A DNA stretch of 64,000 bases, taken from positions 2,418,001-2,482,000 of the forward strand of contig NZ_AP024702.1 in the NCBI RefSeq assembly GCF_037076345.1, read 5' to 3'. A program made the translations under genes and the position numbers. The notes beneath the pieces were generated by a model. The model ran no database searches, was not told where the DNA came from, and was given only the letters and a program-made list of their open reading frames with translations. The DNA is from Haloferula helveola (GTDB taxonomy: Bacteria > Verrucomicrobiota > Verrucomicrobiia > Verrucomicrobiales > Akkermansiaceae). Positions 17,988-28,568 of the stretch are shown here, piece by piece; position 1 is the first letter of the stretch, and every line of letters starts with the position of its first letter.

Positions 17988-18665
17988 TTACGCGTCGTCG
18001 GATTTGCCTTTTCGGGCAAGCCAGAGGAAGTGGTGGCGGGGTCGCCGGGCGTTGGGCACGGCATCGACCTGGTGGCGGATGACCTCGAAACCCGTGCGTC
18101 CGAGGTTCGACTCGATCTTCGGAATCGGTCGCGCCGAGGCGATGGCAAGCAGGCCGCCGGGCTTCAGATGGTCGTAGGCGGCGGTCAACCAGCGGCGGTC
18201 TTCGTGCAGCAGCCGTTTGCGGTTGAGGAGCGGAGCGGTATCGGCATGGACGAGGATGGCGTGCCAGCCGTCGGAGCTTGCCGCGAGCCCGCCAACGCCC
18301 GGATCGGAACCCGTTTCCACCCGCTTGTCTTCGAGTGGAGTTGGGTCGAGGTACTTGCGATGCCACGAAGCCAGTTCGGCGCACGGCTCGGCGACATGGA
18401 ACACGCCCCTTTTTTGGGGAAGAGCCTCAAGGGCGGCCTTGAGTACCGTGCCGAGTCCGAGGCCGGCGATCCAGATTCTCGGTTGGCGGACGGGCCGGAA
18501 GGGCGAAGTGCCGATCTGGGCGAGCGCGACCTCGCTGGCCCGGGTCGACGGTCCGGACGTCTGAACGCCGTCTACGGTTAGATAGGGGCGCCCGTCATGT
18601 TCGTGGAGCACCAGGGCGGAACCGTCCGGCTGGGTGGTTTCGGCGAGAATGACCCTTGGCTTCAT
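17988..18665 (-). CDS. Spermidine-synthase-like methyltransferase-fold protein
   Basis: A 225-residue protein from ATG 18665. The nucleotide-binding glycine motif IAGLGLGTVLKAALEALP (about 63-80), the acidic residue after strand 2 (VAEPCAELASWHRKYL), the WHAILVHAD segment and GGLLAIASARP match spermidine-synthase-like Rossmann proteins. The active-site DxxxxDPxGPA segment of genuine spermidine synthases is not obvious, so activity on polyamines is doubtful. It is the first gene of the minus-strand operon and diverges from the TM2 gene across 44 bp. Confidence 0.65.
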   Translation of the reverse strand: MKPRVILAETTQPDGSALVLHEHDGRPYLTVDGVQTSGPSTRASEVALAQIGTSPFRPVRQPRIWIAGLGLGTVLKAALEALPQKRGVFHVAEPCAELASWHRKYLDPTPLEDKRVETGSDPGVGGLAASSDGWHAILVHADTAPLLNRKRLLHEDRRWLTAAYDHLKPGGLLAIASARPIPKIESNLGRTGFEVIRHQVDAVPNARRPRHHFLWLARKGKSDDA

Positions 18666-18709
18666 GCTTCCTTGCGATGCGCGGGAGGACTTAGTAGAAA
18701 ACCGTCGAT

Positions 18710-19039
18710 ATGTCCAACGAAGCTGAGACACCGCCCCCCTCGCCCGCTCCTGAAGGTTCCGAGCCGACACCCGCGCCCGCACCCGCTCCGGCGGGCAAGA
18801 GTGACAAGAAGCTCGTTGCCGGGCTGCTTGGCATCCTGCTCAACGGGCTCGGGATCCATAAGTTCTACCTCGGATACCAGAAGGAAGGACTCATCATGCT
18901 TTTGGTCAGTGTCCTGACCTGTGGCATTGGCTACAGCGTGATGGGCGTGATCGGGCTGATCGAGGGAATCATCTACCTGACGAAGTCCGACGAGGAGTTC
19001 GACAGGATCTACGTGCAGGGTCAGAAGCCTTGGTTCTGA
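18710..19039 (+). CDS. TM2 domain protein
   Basis: A 109-residue protein. A Pro/Ala-rich tail (residues 5-30) precedes a TM2 domain: KKLVAGLLGILLNGLGIHKFYLGYQKEG (about 33-60), with the conserved G-hydrophobic-H-KFYLG motif in the first turn, then a second helix LLVSVLTCGIGYSVMGVIGLIEGIIYL. The family is common in bacteria and its function is unknown. A strong terminator follows. Confidence 0.9.
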   Translation: MSNEAETPPPSPAPEGSEPTPAPAPAPAGKSDKKLVAGLLGILLNGLGIHKFYLGYQKEGLIMLLVSVLTCGIGYSVMGVIGLIEGIIYLTKSDEEFDRIYVQGQKPWF

Positions 19040-19072
19040 TCCCCCGCATTTCCACCACTCCCAATGAAAACG

Positions 19073-19105
19073 AAAACCCCGGCCGGACGGCCGGGGTTTT
19101 CATTT
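19073..19105. terminator. Bidirectional Rho-independent terminator
   Basis: AAAACCCCGGCCG (19073-19085) and CGGCCGGGGTTTT (19088-19100) form a perfect stem with A and T tracts on either side. It can serve both the TM2 gene (plus) and the HU gene (minus), which converge here. Confidence 0.9.
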
Positions 19106-19160
19106 AGGATTTGTGCCCTGAAGCGGGCGGCGATCCGCACGGGATCGCCGCGGGCGGAGA

Positions 19161-19436
19161 TCAGAGGGATTCCTTGAGGCTCGACGAGGCTTTGAAGCCG
19201 ACGGACTTCGAGGCTGCGATCTGCATGGCTTCACCGGTCTTCGGGTTGCGGCCCATGCGCGCGGCGCGATGCTTCACTTCAAAGGTGCCGAAACCGATGA
19301 TTTGGACCTTCTGGTCGGACTTGATGCCTTTGACGATCGAGTCAAGGACGGCGGACAGTGCGTCTTCGGCAGCGCGCTTGGTCGCTTCCTTGCCGAGGGC
19401 ACCCTGGATGGCTTCAACGAGTTCAGCTTTGTTCAT
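19161..19436 (-). CDS. HU-family DNA-binding protein
   Basis: A nucleoid-associated histone-like protein of 91 residues, the standard length. It opens with MNKAELVEAI, and has the helix-helix body and GFGTFEVKHRAARMGRNPKTGEAM, the beta-arm region with the DNA-intercalating Pro in RNPKTG (about residue 64). The C-terminus is FKASSSLKESL. It acts as a dimer that bends DNA. The promoter region, 19437-19600, is AT-rich. Confidence 0.95.
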   Translation of the reverse strand: MNKAELVEAIQGALGKEATKRAAEDALSAVLDSIVKGIKSDQKVQIIGFGTFEVKHRAARMGRNPKTGEAMQIAASKSVGFKASSSLKESL

Positions 19437-19603
19437 GGCAGAGACCGTAATGCGCCCGTCCAGCTAGTTTGGCAAGCTAAAATAAACTCGCTGCAACCCT
19501 TGAATTTCCTTAATAAAAAGGGATTCCGGCGTGTTCCGGCTCCCCGTTTGGAGGTCGCCAACTACGTCGAGTGTCGTACTTCGACCCGATTCGACCCCCT
19601 CCG

Positions 19604-20971
19604 ATGAACCCGATCGCCCCCGATGACCCCCGGATCCGACGGGCCGTTTCGACGGTGCTGGCGGTCGCCCGGGCGGCGGGCGAGGAACCCCATCTGCCCG
19701 CGACCTGGGAGCGGCTGGAACGGGCCGAAGCACGTGGCTATTTCCTGCCGGAGGAGGACGACGCGATCCGGATCTGGTATCAGGCGTTTCTCGGAGGTCG
19801 GGCGGCTTTGCTGGGTGCTTTGAGAGCGATGGAGGAAACCTGCGGACGCGAGGAATCCCTTTGGCCAAGCCGGATTCCGGCGTTTTTGGCGGCTCTGGGA
19901 GCAGCCTGCCTGCTGAATCGACGAAGCGCCGAGCTGATCGGGTTGGCGAGCCATTCACGGCTGCTTCGGAAGAAGCTCGACGAACCGGATGCCCGCCGGG
20001 GCATCCCCCGCAAGACCTTTGCCCGTCTGTACCGCAGCGACACCAGCCTGCGGGCCCTTGTCCGCTTCCGGGAGACTCTCGGGTTCTACCGTTCCCACCG
20101 GGCCGAATTCGGAGAGCTCCGAGAGGCGGAGGGATTCGGGGAATTGTTGGATTTGTTAGACAGACAGGCGGCCTTCTTCGCCGATCAGGAACCCCTGAAG
20201 TTCGTCCGGGAGCGCCTGAAATATCGCTATTTTTCTTTCCGACGACGCCATCATTCGGGGTGGAAATCGGCGGTTTTCGGCGTTTTCGAGGGTTCCGGAC
20301 GCCTGATTTCAGAGCTTCGGCAGCCCGGATTTAGGCCTCCACCGGCCGAAAAACGGGTTACCGATGAGCTCCGGCGGGAGGTTTTGGAGCTCGTCCGGCC
20401 TGGCGATGTCTTCATCACCCGCCATGACGACGCCATGACGAACCTGTTCCTGCCGGGATTTTGGCCGCATGCGGCTCTCTACATCGGCAGCGAGGAGGAA
20501 CGGCGGGGGCTGGGAGTCGAGATCCCGGCCGCCCACGCGAAGCAGGCCGCGGATCCGGCCCGCTTTCTCGAATCGAAAAAGGATGGCGTCCGGTTCCGCA
20601 CGGCCGAGGAAACGCTGGCCGTCGATTGTTTCCTCGTCCTGCGACCGCCCTTAGAGGCATCCGACCTCGCCGGAGCCCTCGCCCGGGCGGCCGGCCATGC
20701 CGGAAAGCTCTACGACTTCGTCTTCGATTTCCGTCGCAGCGACCGTTTGGCCTGCACTGAGGTGGTCTACCGGGCCTTCGACGGCTGCGGGCCACTCGTC
20801 TTCTCGCTGCTTGAAACCGGGGGGCGTCTTTGCCTGCCCGCCGAGGAACTGATCCGCCAATGCCGGAAGCAGAATTTCGAGCTGGTAGCGGTGTGCGGAG
20901 TCGGCGGATCCGGAATTCTGACCGGAGCCGATGCCAAGAGGGCTCTCGACGCCTCTCGGGAGGCGATCTGA
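19604..20971 (+). CDS. YiiX/YebB-like NlpC/P60-superfamily cysteine hydrolase
   Basis: A 455-residue protein from ATG 19604; GTG 19571 would add 11 residues. The N-terminal about 250 residues are helical, basic and not recognised. The C-terminal half is a permuted papain-like domain of the YiiX type. The motif RPGDVFITRHDDAMTNLFL continues to GFWPHAALYIGSE, where the His is a catalytic candidate (about residue 288). ACTEVVYRAF (about 384-393) carries the candidate nucleophile Cys. Such proteins are thought to be peptidases or amidases acting on lipids or peptides, but the substrate is unknown. Confidence 0.75.
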   Translation: MNPIAPDDPRIRRAVSTVLAVARAAGEEPHLPATWERLERAEARGYFLPEEDDAIRIWYQAFLGGRAALLGALRAMEETCGREESLWPSRIPAFLAALGAACLLNRRSAELIGLASHSRLLRKKLDEPDARRGIPRKTFARLYRSDTSLRALVRFRETLGFYRSHRAEFGELREAEGFGELLDLLDRQAAFFADQEPLKFVRERLKYRYFSFRRRHHSGWKSAVFGVFEGSGRLISELRQPGFRPPPAEKRVTDELRREVLELVRPGDVFITRHDDAMTNLFLPGFWPHAALYIGSEEERRGLGVEIPAAHAKQAADPARFLESKKDGVRFRTAEETLAVDCFLVLRPPLEASDLAGALARAAGHAGKLYDFVFDFRRSDRLACTEVVYRAFDGCGPLVFSLLETGGRLCLPAEELIRQCRKQNFELVAVCGVGGSGILTGADAKRALDASREAI

Positions 20972-20997
20972 CGCCTTTCCTAATGATCAGAAAATCA

Positions 20998-21034
20998 GTG
21001 ATTTGTCGAGCTTGTGAAATTTTTCACAAATCAC
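20998..21034. promoter_or_regulatory. Nested palindromes upstream of the ATP synthase operon
   Basis: The inner dyad TTGTGAAATTTTTCACAA (21012-21029) has 8-bp arms around TT. The outer arms GTGATTTGT (20998-21006) and ACAAATCAC (21026-21034) are perfect complements. They share bases on the right side, so the two hairpins are mutually exclusive. This AT-rich island lies about 70 bp before the atpB start and is either an operator/promoter element or a terminator of the upstream gene. Confidence 0.5.
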
Positions 21035-21099
21035 CCTTGCGCCATTACAAACGGGTCTGCTAAACGCCCCCGCGTCGCCGCCACCGACCCTTTTCCGGA

Positions 21100-22008
21100 A
21101 TGTTCCGCCGCCCGATTTTTCCCATCATCTTCGCATGGCTCTGCAGCCTGAGCGCCGCTTTCGGCGCGGGGGACGGAGCTGTCGGACACGACCACCTCCC
21201 GGCGCACGCCGAGGCGATCTTCAATATCGGCCCGTTTCCGGTGACCAACTCGATGGTGATGCTGTGGGCGGTCGCCGCGGTGATCATCCTCGTTGCCCAG
21301 ATGGCGACCCGCGACCTCAAGCTGGTGCCGAGCGGATTGCAGAACTTCGTCGAGTGGATCGTCGAGGCTCTCTACAACTTCCTCGAAGGCGTCCTCGGCA
21401 CCCACCTCGTGAAGCGCACCTTCTGGTTCTTCGCGACGATTTTCATCCTGATCCTCTTCACCAACTGGGCCGGCCTATTCCCAGGCGTCGGCACGGTCGG
21501 CCAGCTCGACACCGCCGGTTTCAACGGCGACCCGCACGACCAGTTCCGTCCGTTTCTCCGCGGCGCCAACGCCGACCTCAACCTGACCGCCGCCATGGCC
21601 GTGATTTTCGCGCTGCTGTGGTTCTACTGGGCGATCACCGAGAACGGCTTCAAGGGCTTCCTCGCCCACATCTTCGCGCCCAAGGGCAAGTTCGGCGGTT
21701 TCATGCTGGTCTTCATGGCGGTGATCTTCTTCGCGGTCGGCATCATCGAAGTCGCCTCGATCCTGCTCCGCCCGGTCGCCCTCAGCTTCCGTCTCTACGG
21801 CAACATCTACGCCGGTGAGAACATGCTCGAGAGCATGACCCTGATGGTCGACAAGCCGTGGCTCGCCTGGTTGCCGCCGCTTCCCTTCTACTTCATGGAG
21901 CTGCTCGTCGGCCTGATCCAGGCCCTCGTTTTCATGCTCCTTACCGCCGTCTTCCTGAAACTGATCTGCGATCACGGCGACCACCACGACGAGGAACACT
22001 CGCACTGA
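21100..22008 (+). CDS. atpB: F1Fo ATP synthase subunit a
   Basis: Membrane subunit that forms the proton half-channels with the c-ring. It has 302 residues and begins with a hydrophobic, signal-like segment. The essential Arg is in LRPVALSFRLYGNIYAGE (about 225-242), with the usual helix-5 composition and GNIYAGE. The C-terminus is His/Asp/Glu-rich (DHGDHHDEEHSH), which is unusual but harmless-looking. It is the first gene of the complete operon atpBEFHAGDC. No atpI or atpZ precedes it. Confidence 0.95.
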   Translation: MFRRPIFPIIFAWLCSLSAAFGAGDGAVGHDHLPAHAEAIFNIGPFPVTNSMVMLWAVAAVIILVAQMATRDLKLVPSGLQNFVEWIVEALYNFLEGVLGTHLVKRTFWFFATIFILILFTNWAGLFPGVGTVGQLDTAGFNGDPHDQFRPFLRGANADLNLTAAMAVIFALLWFYWAITENGFKGFLAHIFAPKGKFGGFMLVFMAVIFFAVGIIEVASILLRPVALSFRLYGNIYAGENMLESMTLMVDKPWLAWLPPLPFYFMELLVGLIQALVFMLLTAVFLKLICDHGDHHDEEHSH

Positions 22009-22088
22009 CCCTTTCGCCGGTATGACCGTGGCAAGACTGCGGGTGCCGGCGTTGCCAGAAAACGACAACCAACCAACACCAAGAAATC

Positions 22089-22319
22089 ATGGACTCCATC
22101 ATCGCGATGCTCCCGCTTATCATGGCGGCGATCGAAGGTAAGATTCACGTCGGCCTCGCCGCTGTCGGCTCCGGTATCGGCATCGGCCTCCTCGGCATGA
22201 AGGCCGCCGAAGCCACCGGCCGCAATCCCGGCGCTGCCGGTAACGTGCTGACCATCTCGATCATTCTTGCAGCGCTTATCGAAGGTATCGTGTTCTTCGC
22301 GATCTTCCTCGCCAACTAA
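22089..22319 (+). CDS. atpE: F1Fo ATP synthase subunit c
   Basis: Proteolipid of the rotor ring, 76 residues in two helices. The first carries GSGIGIGLLG (27-36), matching the GxGxGxG packing motif. The polar loop is RNPGA (45-49) and the ion-binding carboxylate is Glu65 in AALIEGIVFFA. The Ser/Thr after the Glu and the Gln in helix 1 that mark Na+-binding rings are missing, so proton coupling is inferred. Confidence 0.95.
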   Translation: MDSIIAMLPLIMAAIEGKIHVGLAAVGSGIGIGLLGMKAAEATGRNPGAAGNVLTISIILAALIEGIVFFAIFLAN

Positions 22320-22406
22320 GGCTATTCGCGCCGGGCGGCAGGTGCCGCCCGGCGCACCCTCTTTCCTCTTCCGTTCCACCGACCTCATCCGATCCCTGCG
22401 ACTCTT

Positions 22407-22961
22407 ATGAACGCCACTTTCTCGATTCTCGCGGCCGCGCCTGCCGCCGAAGGAAACGTCGTCGAGCGGATCCAAGAGACGTTCCACATCCACTGGGGTC
22501 CGTTCATCGCGCAGTGCATCTCGGTCCTGATCGTCGCATTTCTTCTCAAGAAGTTCGCCTTCGGACCGATCCAGGCGATGCTCGAGCAGCGCCGCAGCCG
22601 CATCGCCGAGGGCGAGGAGAAGCTGAAGCGCATCGAGAAGCAGCTCGCCGAGTCGGAGGCAACCACTGCCGCCGCCATCGCCAAGGCCAACGACGACGCC
22701 CAGCGCCTCATCGCCGAAGCCCGCGACAGTGCCGCCGCCCTGTCCGAGTCGAAGGCCCAGGAAGCCACCGCCCAAGCCCAGCAGATCCTGGTGAAGGCCG
22801 AAGCCGCCGCCAAGGCGGAGCGCGACCAGATTGCCGCGGAACTCAAGCGCGAGTTCGGCCGTCTCGTCACCGCCACCACCGCCCAGGTGACCGGCAAGGT
22901 GCTCGACGAGAACGACAAGAGCCGGATCAACCAGGAAGCCCTCGCCAAGGTCGAAGGCTGA
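22407..22961 (+). CDS. atpF: F1Fo ATP synthase subunit b
   Basis: Peripheral stalk subunit, 184 residues. One transmembrane helix (about 35-52, QCISVLIVAFLLKKFAFGPI) is followed by a long charged helix (about 58-165) of Ala/Glu/Lys/Arg composition that forms the b dimer. The first 30 residues are a slightly extended N-terminus (FSILAAAPAAEGNVVE). It is followed after 31 bp by atpH. Confidence 0.93.
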   Translation: MNATFSILAAAPAAEGNVVERIQETFHIHWGPFIAQCISVLIVAFLLKKFAFGPIQAMLEQRRSRIAEGEEKLKRIEKQLAESEATTAAAIAKANDDAQRLIAEARDSAAALSESKAQEATAQAQQILVKAEAAAKAERDQIAAELKREFGRLVTATTAQVTGKVLDENDKSRINQEALAKVEG

Positions 22962-22992
22962 TCCTCCTGCCACGCATTTCCGCCAGCTCGCC

Positions 22993-23385
22993 ATGAAGAT
23001 CTCAAAGGTCGCCGCCAGCACCGCACGCCGCATTTTCCGGCTCTGCCAGACCGACGGCCGTCTTGACGAGGAACGCCTTGCCAAGGCTGTTCGCCAGCTG
23101 GCCACCGAAAAGCCGCGCGACTACCGCGGCATCCTCGGTGCCCTCAAGCGACTGGTCCGACTCGAGCTCGAGAGCCGTCGTGTGATCATCGAAAGCGCCG
23201 ATACGCTCGACGAGGCGACCCAGCAGCGGGTCACGGCGGGTCTCATCGCCAAATACGGCAACCAACTGACTTTCGAATACCGGGTGAACCCGGAACTCCT
23301 CGGCGGACTCAAGGTCCGCGTGGGCAGCGATGTCTGGGACGGCTCGGTCAAGGGCCGCCTCGACCGCCTCGCCCAAGCATTCTGA
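22993..23385 (+). CDS. atpH: F1Fo ATP synthase subunit delta (short form)
   Basis: Stalk subunit linking b to the top of F1. It has only 130 residues against the usual about 175-180. The C-terminal part is conserved (NPELLGGLKVRVGSDVWDGSVKGRLDRLAQAF-type ending, about 99-130), while the N-terminal helical domain that binds alpha is shortened to about 60 residues (SKVAASTARRIFRLCQ...). Position between atpF and atpA supports the assignment. Confidence 0.85.
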   Translation: MKISKVAASTARRIFRLCQTDGRLDEERLAKAVRQLATEKPRDYRGILGALKRLVRLELESRRVIIESADTLDEATQQRVTAGLIAKYGNQLTFEYRVNPELLGGLKVRVGSDVWDGSVKGRLDRLAQAF

Positions 23386-23418
23386 ACCATCACCGACCAC
23401 CTCAAACCTGTCACTGAA

Positions 23419-24960
23419 ATGAGCAGCATCCTCCAGGAACTCGAAAAGGAGATCTCCAACATCACGACCTCGGTCGAGAAAACCAACGTCGGCGTGGTCC
23501 GCGAAGTGGGTGACGGCGTCGCCAAGGTCGAAGGCCTTTCGGACGTTTCCCTCAACGAGATGATCTCCTTCCCGGGCGGAGTGACCGGCCTGGCGATGAA
23601 CCTTGAGGAAGGCGAAGTCGGTGTCGTGCTCCTCGGTGACTACGCCGCGGTGACCGAAGGCGTCGAGTGCCAAGCCACCGGCCAGCTCCTCTCCGTTCCG
23701 GTCGGCCGCAACGTCCTCGGCCGCGTGGTCAATGCGATCGGCCAGCCTGTCGACGGCAAGGGCGACATCGAGGCCGCCGCCCAGTACCCGATGGAGAAGA
23801 TCGCTCCGGGCATCATCAAGCGGAAGTCGGTTTCGGTTCCGGTGCAGACCGGCATCATGTCGATCGACGCGATGATCCCGATCGGCCGCGGCCAGCGTGA
23901 GCTCATCATCGGTGACCGTGCCACGGGCAAGACGACGATCGCCGTCGATACCATCATTTCCCAAGCGAAGCAGAACAAGTTGGCCGAGCAGGGCAAGCTG
24001 CAGAACCACAAGCCGCTGTATTGTATCTACGTCGCCATCGGCCAGAAGCTCTCCAACGTCGCCCGGATCCAGAAGACCCTCGAGGAGTCCGGCGCGATGG
24101 AATACACGACCATCGTTTCCGCTTCCGCTTCGGACGCCGCGGCGATGCAGTTCCTCGCTCCCTACGCCGGCTGCGCGATCGCCGAGTACCTGATGGATCA
24201 GGGCGAGGAGTGCCTGATCGTGTTCGACGACCTTTCCAAGCACGCCGTGGCCTACCGCCAGGTGTCGCTGATCCTGAAGCGCCCCTCCGGTCGTGAGGCC
24301 TACCCGGGTGACGTTTTCTACCTCCACTCCCGCCTGCTCGAGCGTTCCGCTCGCCTTTCCGAGCAAGCCGGTGGCGGATCGCTGACCGCGCTGCCGATCA
24401 TCGAAACGCAGGCCGGTGACGTTTCGGCCTACATTCCGACCAACGTGATCTCGATCACCGACGGTCAGATCTACCTCGAAACGGACCTCTTCTACCAAGG
24501 CATCCGCCCGGCGATCTCGGTCGGTCTCTCGGTTTCGCGGGTCGGTTCCGCTGCCCAGACCAAGACGATCAAGTCGGTGGCCGGCACGACCAAGCTCGAC
24601 CTCGCGCAGTTCCGCGAGCTCCAGGCCTTCGCCCAGTTCGGTTCCGACCTCGATGCCGGCACGAAGAAGAAACTCGAGCGTGGTCAGCGCATCGTCGAGC
24701 TGTTCAAGCAGAACCAGTACTCGCCGATCTCGATGGAGCTCGAGGCGGTCTACCTCTTCGCGATGCAGAACGGCTACTTCGACGATGTTGCCGTGGACCG
24801 CGTCAAGGAGTGCCAGTCCGCGATGGGCGAGTTCTTCGAGACCCGCAAGACCGAGCTTCTCGACAAGATCCGCAACGAGAAGCCGGACCTCAAGAAGAAT
24901 ACCGAGATGGTCGATGCCGTGAAGCAGGCCCTCGATGACTTCAAGGGCTCCTGGAAGTAA
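23419..24960 (+). CDS. atpA: F1 ATP synthase subunit alpha
   Basis: Non-catalytic nucleotide-binding F1 subunit, 513 residues, the standard length. The Walker A motif is GDRATGKTT (about 169-177), Walker B is [17 protein letters not shown], and the [17 protein letters not shown] segment (about 366-382) is the family signature. The C-terminal helical domain is complete. Confidence 0.97.
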   Translation: MSSILQELEKEISNITTSVEKTNVGVVREVGDGVAKVEGLSDVSLNEMISFPGGVTGLAMNLEEGEVGVVLLGDYAAVTEGVECQATGQLLSVPVGRNVLGRVVNAIGQPVDGKGDIEAAAQYPMEKIAPGIIKRKSVSVPVQTGIMSIDAMIPIGRGQRELIIGDRATGKTTIAVDTIISQAKQNKLAEQGKLQNHKPLYCIYVAIGQKLSNVARIQKTLEESGAMEYTTIVSASASDAAAMQFLAPYAGCAIAEYLMDQGEECLIVFDDLSKHAVAYRQVSLILKRPSGREAYPGDVFYLHSRLLERSARLSEQAGGGSLTALPIIETQAGDVSAYIPTNVISITDGQIYLETDLFYQGIRPAISVGLSVSRVGSAAQTKTIKSVAGTTKLDLAQFRELQAFAQFGSDLDAGTKKKLERGQRIVELFKQNQYSPISMELEAVYLFAMQNGYFDDVAVDRVKECQSAMGEFFETRKTELLDKIRNEKPDLKKNTEMVDAVKQALDDFKGSWK

Positions 24961-25012
24961 TTCCGCCTCTCTTCGAACTCTCCGCTCCAAGCTCCCAGCT
25001 CTCCGCTAGCAC

Positions 25013-25906
25013 ATGGCCAACCTCCGCGACATCCGCCGACGCATCAAGTCGGTCAAGAACACCGCCCAGATCACGCGGGCGATGCAGCTTGTCGCCGCCG
25101 CCAAGATGAAGAAGGCGCAGGACCAAGCCATCGCCGGCCGGGACTACGCCGACCTGCTCAACCAGGTTCTCGTCAACCTCAAGGAGAACGTCGATGAGGA
25201 AGCCCACCCGCTGCTCGAACAGCGCGAGGGCGGAAAGGAGCTGATCCTGGTGATCTCGACCGACAAGGGACTTTGCGGCGCGCTCAACACGAACCTCGGA
25301 AAGAAGGTCCGCGCCGCGGCTCCGGACGCCGATGTTGTCACTGTCGGCCGGAAGCTCCGAATCCAGCTCGGCAAGGCCGGCCGCAACATGGTCGCCGACT
25401 TCGAGGTCAAGGATCCGGTTCCCTTCGGCGAAGCGCGTCCGATCGCCAAGCTGCTCACCCAGCTCTTCCTCGACGGGAAGTACAACAAGGTGAGCATCGC
25501 TTTCACCAACTTCGTGTCGACCCTCACCCAGGAGCCGACCGTGACCCAACTGCTTCCGATTTCCGCCAGTTCCCTCGGCGAGAAGCAGGACTACGAAGGC
25601 GTTGGCAAGGGCCAGGTGCGTGACACCGACCACATGGCCGCGCTGGGTAAAGACTACCTTTTCGAGCCGAACGCCGAGGGAGTCCTCGACACGCTTCTGC
25701 CACTCTACGTGAACTTCCAGGTCTACCAGATGCTGGTCGAGAGCCGCGCCTCCGAGCACTCCGCCCGGATGGTCGCGATGAAGGCCGCCACCGACAACGC
25801 CAAGAAGTTCATCAAGGAACTCACGCTCGAGTACAACAAGCTCCGTCAGGCCGCGATCACCGCGGAACTGCTCGAGATCACCACCGCCATGAAGGCGATG
25901 GAGTAA
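25013..25906 (+). CDS. atpG: F1 ATP synthase subunit gamma
   Basis: Central rotor shaft, 297 residues. The N-terminal helix has RDIRRRIKSVKNTAQITRAM (5-24) with KMKKAQD. The globular part includes STDKGLCGALNTN (about 82-94). The C-terminal helix has the signature EHSARMVAMKAATDNAK (about 248-264). The 52-bp gap after atpA is pyrimidine-rich with short repeats (CTCCGCT and AGCTC variants). Confidence 0.95.
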   Translation: MANLRDIRRRIKSVKNTAQITRAMQLVAAAKMKKAQDQAIAGRDYADLLNQVLVNLKENVDEEAHPLLEQREGGKELILVISTDKGLCGALNTNLGKKVRAAAPDADVVTVGRKLRIQLGKAGRNMVADFEVKDPVPFGEARPIAKLLTQLFLDGKYNKVSIAFTNFVSTLTQEPTVTQLLPISASSLGEKQDYEGVGKGQVRDTDHMAALGKDYLFEPNAEGVLDTLLPLYVNFQVYQMLVESRASEHSARMVAMKAATDNAKKFIKELTLEYNKLRQAAITAELLEITTAMKAME

Positions 25907-25914
25907 CACGTTCT

Positions 25915-27460
<1,546 letters not shown>

Positions 27461-27505
27461 TTCGCGGCGCCTGCCTGAACGCATTCCTCTTCAAATCCCC
27501 GCGCG

Positions 27506-27919
27506 ATGTCTCTCCACCTCGAAATCGTCACTCCCGAGAAGAAGATCTTCTCCGATACCGTCGGCAACGTCTACTTGCCGGGCGCGAACGGAGAGATGGG
27601 TGTGCTCGAAGGTCACGCGGCCCTCGTGACCGCGGTCGAGCCGGGCGAGCTCCGCTACGAGAAGGACGGCCAGATCGTCACGCTCGCTGTGGGTGGTGGT
27701 TTTGCGGAAGTGACCCAGCAACGGGTCAACCTGCTGACCGACATGGCCCTCGGCGAGGACGACATCGACGAGGCCAAGGCCGAGGAAGCGATGCAACGTG
27801 CCGAAGAGCAGCTCAAGGGCATCAGCCACGACGAGGATGCCGAAGAGGTGGCCCACCTCCAGGCGATCATCGCCAAGTCGCTCGCCCAGCTTCACCTGAA
27901 GCGCCGGCATCGGAACTGA
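27506..27919 (+). CDS. atpC: F1 ATP synthase subunit epsilon
   Basis: Inhibitory central-stalk subunit, 137 residues. The N-terminal beta-sandwich contains LHLEIVTPEKKIFSD, LPGANGEMGVLEGHAAL and VTLAVGGGFAEVTQQRVNLLTD. The C-terminal helical hairpin (about 88-135) is present, so the protein can in principle inhibit hydrolysis. It is the last gene of the operon and is followed by a terminator. Confidence 0.95.
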   Translation: MSLHLEIVTPEKKIFSDTVGNVYLPGANGEMGVLEGHAALVTAVEPGELRYEKDGQIVTLAVGGGFAEVTQQRVNLLTDMALGEDDIDEAKAEEAMQRAEEQLKGISHDEDAEEVAHLQAIIAKSLAQLHLKRRHRN

Positions 27920-27950
27920 GTCCGGCCGTCCGGCTCCCGATTGATTCTGC

Positions 27951-27979
27951 AACGCCGCTCCGATTGGAGCGGCGTTTTG
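27951..27979 (+). terminator. Rho-independent terminator of the atp operon
   Basis: AACGCCGCTCC (27951-27961) pairs perfectly with GGAGCGGCGTT (27966-27976) across a 4-nt loop, with further T residues. Confidence 0.88.
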
Positions 27980-28056
27980 CGTGGGAGGGTAACGCACTCG
28001 ACGCGGTTCCCACGGATCTTTGACTCCCGGGTGGACGTATTGCAGTTTCACCGCAG

Positions 28057-28506
28057 ATGGGTCGTGGCCGACACAAGCCAAAGCGGGAGAAGCGAAAGCC
28101 CCGGATGGAGGGGACGCGCAAGTGCCGGCGCTACTGGAAAGAGCGTGAGCTCGAACGCGGGGAAGAAGAGCGGGCGATCCGGGACCGGGCGTGGCAACTG
28201 CGTCTCACGCCGATCGACCGTACCAAGCTTCACACTCGCAGTGTGATGGGTTCCTTCGGAGTTCCCTGTTTTGTCGGCCGCTACTATCTCGACTGGCGAT
28301 TCACGTGTAGGGATTGTGGGAAAGCCGAGGTCTGGACCGGTGCGCAGCAGAAGTGGTGGTTTGAGGACGCGGGTGGCGAAATGGAGCAAATCGCCATCCG
28401 GTGCCGGAACTGCCGCCGCAAGGAGCGCGAGCGGAAGGCGGAGGCCCGCCGGGTCCACTTCGAAGGGCTGGAGCGGAAGCGCCGGATGAAGGCGGAGAAA
28501 TCTTGA
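28057..28506 (+). CDS. Zinc-ribbon (zf-trcl type) basic protein
   Basis: A 149-residue, strongly basic protein. Lys/Arg-rich arms lie at residues 1-45 and 118-149. The centre carries a zinc ribbon: WRFTCRDCGKAEVWTGAQQK (about 80-99) with CxxC, then IRCRNCRRKERER (about 113-125) with the second CxxC. This spacing matches the probable zinc-ribbon (zf-trcl) family, whose function is unknown; nucleic-acid binding is likely from the charge. The ispG start is 62 bp downstream. Confidence 0.75.
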   Translation: MGRGRHKPKREKRKPRMEGTRKCRRYWKERELERGEEERAIRDRAWQLRLTPIDRTKLHTRSVMGSFGVPCFVGRYYLDWRFTCRDCGKAEVWTGAQQKWWFEDAGGEMEQIAIRCRNCRRKERERKAEARRVHFEGLERKRRMKAEKS

Positions 28507-28568
28507 GAGAGCACTCGGCCGGACCGCCATTGCCGAGGCCGGAATCCTCGTGTATTCCTGCCCGACCG

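Noticed and set aside
23002..24990. Long minus-strand open frame opposite atpH/atpA
   Set aside because: Mirror of atpA codon bias; no domain-like sequence.
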